Shown here piece by piece: positions 1-7,764 of a stretch of DNA of 64,000 bases. The stretch is from Metapseudomonas sp043392685. GTDB taxonomy: Bacteria > Pseudomonadota > Gammaproteobacteria > Pseudomonadales > Pseudomonadaceae. The notes beneath the pieces are model-generated. The model was given only the letters and a program-made list of their open reading frames with translations, was not told where the DNA came from and did no database searches. The DNA is taken from assembly GCA_043392685.1 (NCBI GenBank), contig JBHZGM010000001.1; one strand, given 5' to 3'. A program made the position numbers and the translations under genes. The stretch's first letter is position 1, and the number at the start of each line of letters is the position of its first letter.

Positions 1-2
1 CC

Positions 3-1100
3 GAACATTTCCTGCGCAAGCAGGGCCTGCAGGTGACCCGCGCCGACGGCCTGGAAGTGCTGAACAACCTGCCCAGTGCCGGCAACACCCTGCTGCTGCT
101 CGGCAGCCGTGCACGCATGACCCCGCGCCAGGCCGACCGCCTGCTGGACTGGGCAAGCAAGGGTGGCCACCTGCTGTTCATCGTCGAGCGCCTGTATGAC
201 GAGAAGGAAGGCAAGAGCGACGACCTGCTGGCCGACCGCCTTGGCATCCAGCAATACGAAAGCCGCGACCTCAAGGAAGACGAAAGCACCGAGCCGGAAG
301 AGCCCGAAGCGCCGGACGGCCTGCGCGCCGCGGAACGGACGGAGGACGCCGCGCCTTCCCGGGACGACGAGACCGATGCCGAGAACGACCCATTCCCCGA
401 GCTGACCAAGCTCTACCTGGAAAACGAACAGGCGCCGGCCTACGCCAGCTTCGATACGGACTTCCACCTCTACGACAGCCAGAACCGCGCCCACGCCTGG
501 GCCAACAGCGCCAAGTCCACCCACATGCTGCAACTGAACCACGGCGACGGACTGGTCACAGTGGTCACCGATGGCTGGCTCTGGCAGAACCGCGAGATCG
601 GCCAGTACGACAACGCCTGGCTGCTCTGGTACCTCACCCAGGACAGCACCGTCACCCTGCTCTACCGCGCCGAACGCGATAGCCTGGCCACCCTGCTCGG
701 GCAGAACTTCCCCGAAGCCCTGGTAGCCCTGGCGTTGCTCATCGCCCTGGCTCTCTGGCACGTCGGCCAGCGCCAGGGTCCGTTGCAGGCACCGGCCAGC
801 CGTGCCCGCCGGCAGCTGGAAGAACATCTGCGCGGCAGCGCCGACTTCCTGCTCCGCCGCAGCGGCCCTGCCAGCCTGCTGCAAGGCCTGCAGCGGGATA
901 TCCAGCGTCGCGCACGGCATCGCCATCCCGGCTTCGAACGGCTCCCCGTGGCCGAGCAGTGGCAGGTGCTGGGCCGCCTGACCCGCCTGTCGCCCAGCGC
1001 CATCAGCCAGGCCATGCGGCCGTTGCCCAGGCAACGCCTCAGCGCCGCCGACTTCACCCGCCAGGTCGCCCACCTGCAAACCCTCAGGAATGCCCTATGA
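3..1100 (+). CDS. DUF4350 domain protein, 5' end outside window
   Basis: The reading frame is open from the window edge, so the true start lies upstream and about 365 C-terminal residues are visible. The visible N-terminal part resembles the ABC-type/GATase-like fold region of DUF4350 proteins, with a hydrophobic core around LLLLGSRARMT. A strongly acidic, low-complexity stretch follows (about residues 85-130), and one clear membrane helix (about residues 240-258, ALVALALLIALALWHV) is followed by a basic cytosolic tail. The stop overlaps the next start as ATGA, so it is translationally coupled to the MoxR ATPase gene. The DUF4350-MoxR-DUF58 order is common in proteobacteria. No enzymatic role is known to me; a membrane partner of the MoxR chaperone is an inference. 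Confidence 0.8.
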   Translation, partial: EHFLRKQGLQVTRADGLEVLNNLPSAGNTLLLLGSRARMTPRQADRLLDWASKGGHLLFIVERLYDEKEGKSDDLLADRLGIQQYESRDLKEDESTEPEEPEAPDGLRAAERTEDAAPSRDDETDAENDPFPELTKLYLENEQAPAYASFDTDFHLYDSQNRAHAWANSAKSTHMLQLNHGDGLVTVVTDGWLWQNREIGQYDNAWLLWYLTQDSTVTLLYRAERDSLATLLGQNFPEALVALALLIALALWHVGQRQGPLQAPASRARRQLEEHLRGSADFLLRRSGPASLLQGLQRDIQRRARHRHPGFERLPVAEQWQVLGRLTRLSPSAISQAMRPLPRQRLSAADFTRQVAHLQTLRNAL

Positions 1101-2122
1101 GTGAACAGATTTCCGAGCCGTCGCAAGCCGAAACCGCCAGCCCCACGGCGACGTCCACCGCCACCCAGCGCCAGCGCGCCAGCCAGCTGGCCCAGGCCCT
1201 GCGCCTGGAACTGCAGAAGGCCGTGGTCGGCCAGGCGGCGGTGATCGACGACGTACTCACCGCCCTGCTGGCCGGCGGCCACGTGCTGGTGGAAGGCGTG
1301 CCGGGCCTTGGCAAGACCCTGCTGGTCCGCGCCCTTGCGCGCTGCTTCGGTGGCGAGTTCTCGCGCATCCAGTTCACCCCGGACCTGATGCCCAGCGATG
1401 TCACCGGCCACGCCGTGTACGACATGCAGAGCGAGCAGTTCAAGCTGCGCAAGGGACCGGTGTTCACCAACCTGCTGCTGGCGGACGAGATCAACCGCGC
1501 CCCGGCCAAGACCCAGGCCGCCCTGCTGGAAGTGATGCAGGAGCGCCAGGTCACCCTGGAAGGCCGCGCCCTGCCGGTACCCCAGCCGTTCCTGGTGCTG
1601 GCGACGCAGAACCCGATCGAGCAGGAAGGCACCTATCCCCTGCCGGAAGCCGAGCTCGACCGTTTCATGCTCAAGCTGCGCATGGACTACCCGGCGGCCG
1701 ACGAAGAACTCACCCTGGTACGCCAGGTCACCCGTTCGGCCCGTGCCGACATGCTCGAAGTGGCGCCCCTGCGCGTCCTGGCCCAGGCCCGCGACCTGAT
1801 CGCCCTGCAGAAGATCGCCAGCGAACTGCCGGTGGATGATCAGGTGCTCGACTACGCCGTGCGCCTGGCCCGCGCCACCCGCAGCTGGCCGGGCCTGGCC
1901 ATGGGCGCCGGGCCTCGCGCCTCCATCGCCCTGGTCCGGGGCGGTCGCGCCCGGGCGTTGCTGCGCGGCGGCGACTTCGTGCTGCCGGACGATATCAAGG
2001 GCTGCGCCCTGGCCGTGCTGCGCCACCGCGTACGCCTGTCGCCGGAACTGGATATCGAAGGCCTTTCGGTGGATCAGGTGCTCCAACAGATCCTCGACCA
2101 GGTGCCGGCGCCGCGCCTATGA
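1097..2122 (+). CDS. MoxR-family AAA+ ATPase
   Basis: A 341-residue AAA+ ATPase of the MoxR family, thought to act as a chaperone that matures partner proteins, often ones with von Willebrand A or DUF58 domains. Walker A is at about residues 67-74 (GVPGLGKT) and Walker B at about 126-131 (LLLADE). Sensor 1 is in LATQNPIEQEGTYPLPEAE, and the AAA lid domain follows. The start ATG at 1097 overlaps the previous stop. The longer reading from 959 would run through the preceding gene and is not used. The stop overlaps the ATG of the DUF58 gene (2119), giving three coupled genes. The family assignment is firm; the client is unknown. Confidence 0.93.
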   Translation: MSEQISEPSQAETASPTATSTATQRQRASQLAQALRLELQKAVVGQAAVIDDVLTALLAGGHVLVEGVPGLGKTLLVRALARCFGGEFSRIQFTPDLMPSDVTGHAVYDMQSEQFKLRKGPVFTNLLLADEINRAPAKTQAALLEVMQERQVTLEGRALPVPQPFLVLATQNPIEQEGTYPLPEAELDRFMLKLRMDYPAADEELTLVRQVTRSARADMLEVAPLRVLAQARDLIALQKIASELPVDDQVLDYAVRLARATRSWPGLAMGAGPRASIALVRGGRARALLRGGDFVLPDDIKGCALAVLRHRVRLSPELDIEGLSVDQVLQQILDQVPAPRL

Positions 2123-3450
2123 AACCGTCCCGCGCCCTGCTCGCGCTGGTAGCCGGACTCTTCGCTCTGGCCCTTCTGCTCGGTGCCCTGCCTGCTCTGG
2201 GCGTCGACCTGCCGGCGCAGTTGCAGCCGCTCTGGTGGGGCCTGCTCTGCGCCCTGGTCCTGCTTGCCCTGCTCGACGCCATCTGGCTGCGCCGTCTGCC
2301 TTCGCCGCGCCTGGAACGTGCATTGCCGGGCAACCTGGCGCTGGGCCGCTGGAGCGACGTGCGCCTCACCCTGCACCACGGCTACCAGCGCTCGCTGATC
2401 GTCGATGTGTTCGACCAGGTGCCCGCCGCCATGGACTTCGAGCCCCTGCCCCAACAGGTGGCCCTGCATCCCGGCGAACACACCGAGTTCGGCTATCGGG
2501 TGCGGCCGCTCAAGCGCGGGCATTTCCACTTTCCCGCCTGCGAATTGCAGCTGCCCAGCCCCCTGGGCCTGTGGCGGCACAAACGGGTGCTCGACCTGCC
2601 CGGAGAAGCCCGCGTCTATCCGGACTTCGCCCGCCTTTATGGCGCCCAGCTGAAAGCAGTGGACGACTGGCTCAGCCAACTCGGCGTGCGCCAGCGACCA
2701 CGCCGCGGCCTCGGCCTGGAATTCCACCAGTTACGGGAGTTCCGTGATGGCGACACGCTGCGCCAGATCGACTGGAAAGCCACCGCCCGCAAGCGCACAC
2801 CCATCGCCCGCGAATACCAGGACGAGCGTGACCAGCAGATCGTCTTCCTGCTCGACTGCGGCCGCCGCATGCGCAGCCAGGACGGCGACCTGTCGCACTT
2901 CGACCACGCCCTCAATGCCAGCCTGCTGCTCAGCTACGTGGCCCTGCGCCAGGGCGATGCGGTGGGCCTGTCCACCTTCGCCGCCGAACGCGACCGCTTC
3001 GTGACGCCCGTGAAAGGCCCGGCCCAGTTGAATGTCCTGCTCAATGGCGTCTACGACCTGGACAGCACCTTGCGCCCGGCCGACTTCAGTGCCGCTGCCG
3101 AAGCCCTGCTCACCCGCCAGCGGCGCCGCGCCCTGGTGGTGCTGGTCAGCAACCTGCGCGACGAAGACGATGCCGAGCTGTTCAGCGCGGTGAAGCGCCT
3201 GGGCCGCCAGCATCGCCTGCTGGTGGTCAGCCTGCGCGAGGAAATCCTCGACCACCTGCGCCATACCCCGGTGCAGGGCTTCGATGACGCCCTCGCCTAC
3301 TGCGGCGCGGTGAACTATCTCAACGCCCGCAACAGCCTCCACGAACGCCTCGCCGCCCACGGCGTCCCCGTGCTGGACGCCCGCCCCAGCGAACTGGGCC
3401 CACAGTTGGTGAGCCGTTATCTGGCGTGGAAGAAGGCGGGGGCGCTGTAA
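2119..3450 (+). CDS. DUF58 domain membrane protein
   Basis: A 443-residue protein with two N-terminal membrane helices (about residues 7-27 and 38-58). A beta-rich region follows, then the DUF58 signature around residues 205-222 (FRDGDTLRQIDWKATAR). The C-terminal half has a von Willebrand A-like look: QIVFLLDCGRRM resembles a MIDAS-type DxGxxM, and VVLVSNLRDEDD could be a later metal-site strand. DUF58 proteins almost always sit beside MoxR ATPases, as here with a 4-nt overlap, and are presumed clients of them. It is the last gene of the visible operon; a bidirectional terminator lies about 150 nt downstream. Its cellular function is not known to me. Confidence 0.9.
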   Translation: MKPSRALLALVAGLFALALLLGALPALGVDLPAQLQPLWWGLLCALVLLALLDAIWLRRLPSPRLERALPGNLALGRWSDVRLTLHHGYQRSLIVDVFDQVPAAMDFEPLPQQVALHPGEHTEFGYRVRPLKRGHFHFPACELQLPSPLGLWRHKRVLDLPGEARVYPDFARLYGAQLKAVDDWLSQLGVRQRPRRGLGLEFHQLREFRDGDTLRQIDWKATARKRTPIAREYQDERDQQIVFLLDCGRRMRSQDGDLSHFDHALNASLLLSYVALRQGDAVGLSTFAAERDRFVTPVKGPAQLNVLLNGVYDLDSTLRPADFSAAAEALLTRQRRRALVVLVSNLRDEDDAELFSAVKRLGRQHRLLVVSLREEILDHLRHTPVQGFDDALAYCGAVNYLNARNSLHERLAAHGVPVLDARPSELGPQLVSRYLAWKKAGAL

Positions 3451-3470
3451 GGACGGTTCTGCGCCGGAAC

Positions 3471-3503
3471 GTTGGGTTTTGCTGCGCTCTGCGCCAACCT
3501 ACG
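3471..3503 (-). repeat. Dispersed intergenic element, copy 1
   Basis: A GTTGGGTTTTGCTGCGCTCT-type sequence running into GCGCCAACCTACG. The same core recurs at 15101-15125, 26482-26513 and 38757-38784. Immediately downstream (3527-3571) is an inverted pair ATCCGGGAAA...CCCGGAT. Both look like the short intergenic repeats common in Pseudomonas. Confidence 0.6.
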
Positions 3504-3600
3504 TCCCTGCAGTTCCGTAGCCTGGTTGAAATCCGGGAAAGTCCCACCGCCGCTCCCGGATTTCATCCGGGCAACGATCTCCCCGATTCACGCCGAAAAG

Positions 3601-3630
3601 AAAAAGGCGAAGCCTCAGCTTCGCCTTTTT
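3601..3630. terminator. Bidirectional rho-independent terminator
   Basis: AAAAAGGCGAAGC, a short CTCA loop, then GCTTCGCCTTTTT: a perfect GC-rich stem flanked by A5 and T5. It can end both the DUF58 operon (+) and rhlB (-), which converge here. Confidence 0.9.
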
Positions 3631-3644
3631 CATTGCACGCGATC

Positions 3645-5120
3645 TCAGTGGTGCTTGCGCGGCACCGGCTTGAGCAGTTCGGTGGGGGGCATTTCACAGT
3701 TGATCTTGCGGCCCAGCAGCTCCTCGATCGGCGGCAGGGCGAAGGCATCGTCCTCGCCGGCGAAGCTGATGGATGTGCCGGTGGCGCCGGCGCGGCCGGT
3801 ACGGCCGATGCGGTGAACGTAGTCGTCCGGGTCTTCCGGCAGAGTGAAGTTGATCACGTGGCTGATGCCGTCGATGTGAATGCCACGGCCGGCGACGTCG
3901 GTGGCCACCAGGACGCGGATCTTGCCTTCACGGAAGCCTTCCAGGACCTTGATGCGCTTGTGCTGAGGCACGTCGCCGGACATCTGGGCGGCGCTGATGC
4001 CGTCCCTGGTCAGGCGCTCTTCGATGCGGCGCACTTCGTCCTTGCGGTTGGCGAAGACCATCACCCGCTCCCAGTTGTTCTGCGCCACCAGGTTGTAGAG
4101 CAGCTTGTACTTGTCGCTGCTGGCCACGGCGTAGACGTGCTGTTCGACGGTCTCGCTGGCGACGTTTTCCGGCTCGATCTCGACGATGGCCGGGTCGACG
4201 GTCCACTGCTTGGCCAGGTTCATCACGTCTTCGGTGAAGGTGGCGGAGAACAGCAGGGTCTGGCGTTCGCCCTTGTACGGCGTCTGGCGGATGATCTGGC
4301 GCACCTGCGGGATGAAGCCCATGTCGAGCATGCGGTCGGCTTCGTCCAGGACCATCACCTCGACCATGTCCAGGTGCACTTCGCCGCGCTGGTTGAAGTC
4401 CAGCAGGCGGCCGGGGGTGGCGACCAGGATGTCGCAGAAGCGGGATTCCAGCTGCCTGAGCTGCTTGTCGAAGTCCATGCCGCCGACGAAGCTCATGACG
4501 TTCAGGCCGCTGTACTTGGTCAGCGCCTGGGCATCCTTGGCAATCTGCACCACCAGTTCGCGGGTCGGCGCGATGATCAGCGCACGCGGCTCGCCCATGT
4601 AGCGCTCTTTCGGCGGCGGGGTCTGCAGCAGCTGGGTGATGATGGAAATCAGGAAGGCGGCGGTCTTGCCGGTACCGGTCTGGGCGCGGCCGATGGCGTC
4701 CTGGCCCTTGAGGGTGAAGCCCAGCACCTGGGCCTGGATCGGTGTGCAGTAAGGGAAACCCAGGTCGTGGATGGCGTGCATCAGCCGTGGGTCGAGGTTG
4801 AAGTCGTGGAAGCGGGTCTTGCCCTCCTGGGGCTCCACCACGAAATCCTCCAGCTTCCAGTTGTCCACCGGGGCAGCCGCCTTGGCCGGACGCTCACGGC
4901 GCGGCTTGTCGGCCTTGGGTTTGTCGCTGCGGGGCTTTTTCTCGCCACGGGGCGGGCGTTCGCTGGAGCCTTCGGCCTTTTCGCCTGCTTCACGAGGCGC
5001 TTTCTTCGGTTTGGCCGGACGCTCTTGCTTCTCGGTCTGGGCGGGGACTGACGCGGTGGGGGCGGGTTTGGCCTGCGGCTCTTCACCCTTGCTGAATATC
5101 TTCTTGAGTGCCTTGAGCAC
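3645..5120 (-). CDS. rhlB: ATP-dependent RNA helicase RhlB (DEAD-box)
   Basis: A 491-residue DEAD-box helicase that unwinds structured RNA and in gamma-proteobacteria assists the RNase E degradosome. The first ~90 residues are a basic, Lys/Pro/Glu-rich low-complexity extension, longer than in E. coli RhlB and probably disordered. Motifs in order: Q-motif region PYCTPIQAQ, Walker A AQTGTGKT (about 146-153), PTREL, TPGR, DEAD (about 258), SAT (about 292), and motif VI HRIGRTGRAG (about 441). The gene order rhlB / acyl-CoA synthetase / carboxylesterase / amino-acid binding protein matches other Pseudomonas, though here two extra genes intervene. It has its own terminator at the 3' end. Confidence 0.92.
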   Translation of the reverse strand: MLKALKKIFSKGEEPQAKPAPTASVPAQTEKQERPAKPKKAPREAGEKAEGSSERPPRGEKKPRSDKPKADKPRRERPAKAAAPVDNWKLEDFVVEPQEGKTRFHDFNLDPRLMHAIHDLGFPYCTPIQAQVLGFTLKGQDAIGRAQTGTGKTAAFLISIITQLLQTPPPKERYMGEPRALIIAPTRELVVQIAKDAQALTKYSGLNVMSFVGGMDFDKQLRQLESRFCDILVATPGRLLDFNQRGEVHLDMVEVMVLDEADRMLDMGFIPQVRQIIRQTPYKGERQTLLFSATFTEDVMNLAKQWTVDPAIVEIEPENVASETVEQHVYAVASSDKYKLLYNLVAQNNWERVMVFANRKDEVRRIEERLTRDGISAAQMSGDVPQHKRIKVLEGFREGKIRVLVATDVAGRGIHIDGISHVINFTLPEDPDDYVHRIGRTGRAGATGTSISFAGEDDAFALPPIEELLGRKINCEMPPTELLKPVPRKHH

Positions 5121-5172
5121 GGTGGTCTCGTCGATTGATTAAGGAATGAACGGCCGCCAGTGTAAAGCAAGA

Positions 5173-5199
5173 TGCCCGCAGGGCGAAGAGCCGCGGGCA
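5173..5199 (-). terminator. Probable terminator of the dipeptidase gene
   Basis: TGCCCGC and GCGGGCA form a 7-bp stem about 20 nt past the dipeptidase stop. On the minus strand the stem is followed only by a broken T run (ATCTTGCTTTAC), so this is a weak or rho-assisted terminator. Confidence 0.45.
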
Positions 5200-5218
5200 C
5201 TCAAGGGCTTGACTTGGA

Positions 5219-6376
5219 CTAAGGAAGGGACTCCAGCAGCAGCCGGCGGAGGTTTCCGCCCATGATGGCGGCGATGTCCTGCTCGCTGAATCCGGCCTCC
5301 TGCAGGCCCTGGGTCAGCTGCGCCAGGCCGCTGGTGTCGAAGGGCGTGCGCACCGCGCCGTCGAAGTCCGAGCCCAGCGCCACATGCTCTACACCGACCT
5401 TGTCGGCGACATGGCGCATGGCCCTGACGATGGCCTTGACCGAAGTTTCGCAGACGGCGGTATCCCAGTAACCGATGCCGATCACCCCTCCAGTGGCAGC
5501 GATGCGCTGGAGATGCGCGTCGGTAAGGTTGCGCGGACCCGGGCAGGTGCCCTCGACGCCGGTGTGGGAAACCAGCACCGGACGCTCGGCCATGTTCAGC
5601 ACGTCGTCGATCAGGGCGCGGGAGGCGTGGGCCAGGTCCACCAGCATCTTCTTCTCCTCCAGGCGGTCGATCACCCGGCGGCCGAAGGGAGTCAGGCCGC
5701 CCTTCTCCAGGCCGTGGGCGGAGCCGCCCACCTCGTTATCGAAGAAGTGGGTCAGGCCCATGATGCGGAAACCCGCGTCGTACATGCGATCGATGTTTTC
5801 CAGCCGTCCTTCCAGCGGGTGCAGGCCTTCGGTGGCGAGGATGGCGGCAACCTGGTTCGGGTCCCTTTCCCAGGCCGCGAGGTAGCGGGTGAAGTCGTCG
5901 CGGCTGCGCACCAGGGTCAGCTTGCCCTGGCTGCCGGCGGCGGCCTCTTCCAGTTTCCGGCCCTGATAGAGGGCACGCTCCAGCAGGCTGTGCCAGGTCG
6001 CACGGGGCCAGCGCTGGGCCATGACCAGCAGGGTGATGTTGTCGCTGTCGGCGCCATTGCGCTCGTAGTTGAGGCCACGCGGGGTCTTGGTCACGGTGGA
6101 GAACACCTGCAGGCCGACATGACCTTCGAGCAGGCGCGGCAGGTCACTGTGGCCGAAGTCATGGCGCTCCAGCAGATTGCGGTTCCACAGCAGGGCATCG
6201 TCGTGCAGGTCGGCGACGAACAGGGTCCTGTGCAGCTTCTCGGCCTCGTCCGTGGCGCGATAGGGCGGCGGCGATTCCACCGTGTTCATCTGCCGGTCGA
6301 GGAGCCCCGGCAGGTAGAAGAATATCCCCAGGCCAACGGCCACCAGCAGTAGCAACGCGATCAGGAGTTTGCGCAT
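5219..6376 (-). CDS. Membrane-anchored M19-family dipeptidase
   Basis: A 385-residue zinc dipeptidase of the renal/membrane dipeptidase family (M19), which hydrolyses dipeptides including D-amino-acid-containing ones. An uncleaved signal anchor occupies residues 4-22, so the catalytic domain should face the periplasm. Expected metal ligands are visible: the HxD motif at 58-60 (ADLHDD), a Glu in LATEGLHPLEG, and two His in DLAHASR and LVSHTGVEG. The C-terminal GSDFDG motif is also present. The length is typical for the family. It stands alone on the minus strand between rhlB and a GGDEF gene. The exact substrate cannot be read from sequence. Confidence 0.9.
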   Translation of the reverse strand: MRKLLIALLLLVAVGLGIFFYLPGLLDRQMNTVESPPPYRATDEAEKLHRTLFVADLHDDALLWNRNLLERHDFGHSDLPRLLEGHVGLQVFSTVTKTPRGLNYERNGADSDNITLLVMAQRWPRATWHSLLERALYQGRKLEEAAAGSQGKLTLVRSRDDFTRYLAAWERDPNQVAAILATEGLHPLEGRLENIDRMYDAGFRIMGLTHFFDNEVGGSAHGLEKGGLTPFGRRVIDRLEEKKMLVDLAHASRALIDDVLNMAERPVLVSHTGVEGTCPGPRNLTDAHLQRIAATGGVIGIGYWDTAVCETSVKAIVRAMRHVADKVGVEHVALGSDFDGAVRTPFDTSGLAQLTQGLQEAGFSEQDIAAIMGGNLRRLLLESLP

Positions 6377-6512
6377 GTCCAGCTTCCCGGCTGTCTTGTT
6401 TGTGCACGGACTCTAGCAAACCGACGATTCAAGCCAGGGGAAATCAGGGGAACATTCGCGTTGCCGAATACCGGGGCATTAACTGTCGAGGCCCGGAACC
6501 CGCAGTGGGTCG

Positions 6513-7451
6513 TTACCCGTACAGGCGATTTCGGCCATTCTGCTTGGCCTGGTAGAGCGCGTTGTCGGCGCGGGCGATCAGGCCCTGCAGGCTGTCCGGC
6601 TGCTGCATCTCGGCCATGCCGATGGAAACGGTCACGCCGGGCAGCACGCCCAACGGCGAATAGAAGGAGGTGATCTGCTCCAGGCTGACGCGCAGTCGCT
6701 CGCCGATGACGCGCGCCTCAGCGTCACTGATTTCCGGCAGCAGGATGACGAACTCTTCGCCGCCGTAGCGCGCCATGCTGTCTTTGGAGCGCAACTGGTT
6801 GCGCAGAGTGTGGGAGACCAGGCAGAGCGCGTAGTCGCCGGCCAGGTGGCCGTGGCGATCGTTGTAGGCCTTGAAGTGGTCCACATCCAGCATGAGCATC
6901 GACAACGGCTGCTCATTGAAGACGCAGCGGGTGCTTTCGCGCTGGTAGATCTGCTCCAGCCAGCGACGATTGAAGAGCCCGGTGAGGGTGTCGATCTTGG
7001 CGTTCTGTTCAGTGTCGAGAATGATCCGGTTGCCCTGGCGCAATCGCTCGCAGAGCACTTCCAGCAGGTTCTGCATCAACTGCGGCGACAGCTGGAACAG
7101 CTTGACCAGGGATTGCCGGTGCAGGCGCAGCACGGTGGTGGGCTCACTGGCCACCACGTAGGCCGAAGGATGGTCGTTGTCGATGAAGCTGATCTCGCCG
7201 GCGCACTCGCCCGCTTCGATGGTGCTCATCGGATTGTTATCCAGGGAACCGAGATAGACCTTCAGCCGCCCGCTCAGGACCAGGTAGAGGTACTGGTTGC
7301 GGTTGAACGGCGACAGCAGCACTTCCCCTGCCTCCAGATCGCAGGCACGAAATTCCTTGAGCATCTGCGCGAGACAGTTCGCGGTGACGTTCTGGAACAG
7401 ACGCAATCGACTCAGCAGAGCCGGGTCTTCTTGCCAGTGGACATGCTTCAT
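6513..7451 (-). CDS. Cyclic-nucleotide-binding domain / GGDEF diguanylate cyclase
   Basis: A 312-residue fusion. Residues about 20-135 form a CRP-like cyclic-nucleotide-binding cup (GEVLLSPFNRNQYLYLVLSG, then GECAGEISFIDN), and residues about 150-310 form a GGDEF domain. The active-site loop is GGEEF (230-234), with DVDHFKAYND upstream. RSKD at 221-224 sits five residues before GGEEF, which is a canonical product-inhibition I-site. An active, feedback-inhibited diguanylate cyclase gated by a small ligand is therefore predicted. No helix-turn-helix or membrane helix is seen, so it is cytosolic. I chose the ATG at 7451; a GTG at 7544 would add 31 unconvincing residues. The sensed ligand is unknown. 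Confidence 0.88.
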   Translation of the reverse strand: MKHVHWQEDPALLSRLRLFQNVTANCLAQMLKEFRACDLEAGEVLLSPFNRNQYLYLVLSGRLKVYLGSLDNNPMSTIEAGECAGEISFIDNDHPSAYVVASEPTTVLRLHRQSLVKLFQLSPQLMQNLLEVLCERLRQGNRIILDTEQNAKIDTLTGLFNRRWLEQIYQRESTRCVFNEQPLSMLMLDVDHFKAYNDRHGHLAGDYALCLVSHTLRNQLRSKDSMARYGGEEFVILLPEISDAEARVIGERLRVSLEQITSFYSPLGVLPGVTVSIGMAEMQQPDSLQGLIARADNALYQAKQNGRNRLYG

Positions 7452-7719
7452 GGCTGCAACGGCCTCGGATGGCAGTCGAAGCGGACGACCCCCGCTAACG
7501 ATCCTTGTCTCAGCTGTAAACCCGGTGTGACAGTATTCCCGCACTTTTTGCCTGGCAATGCCCGCCTGGAGCCGGGCCGACAGACGGCCGGATAACGGTA
7601 AGGAGCGCGACGATTGCCGATATTCACCACAATTTCACAGCAGCTTTATCAGCGCACAGAAATACCCGGAGCCGCTGCTGGCGGTCCGGATCGACAAGTG
7701 TGGATGGTGCGCAGAGCAG

Positions 7720-7743
7720 AAGGCCGCCCCAGGAGGCGGCCTT
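7720..7743 (-). terminator. Probable terminator of acyl-CoA synthetase gene
   Basis: AAGGCCGCC / GGCGGCCTT is a 9-bp perfect stem with a 6-nt loop, about 20 nt beyond the stop of the minus-strand synthetase gene. The T run on the minus strand is short (TTCTGCTCT). Confidence 0.55.
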
Positions 7744-7764
7744 CGACAGCCAGTATAGATAGCC

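Noticed and set aside
959..1096. N-terminal extension of the MoxR ATPase starting at 959
   Set aside because: It overlaps the DUF4350 gene by 142 nt. The ATG at 1097 with a 4-nt overlap matches the family start.
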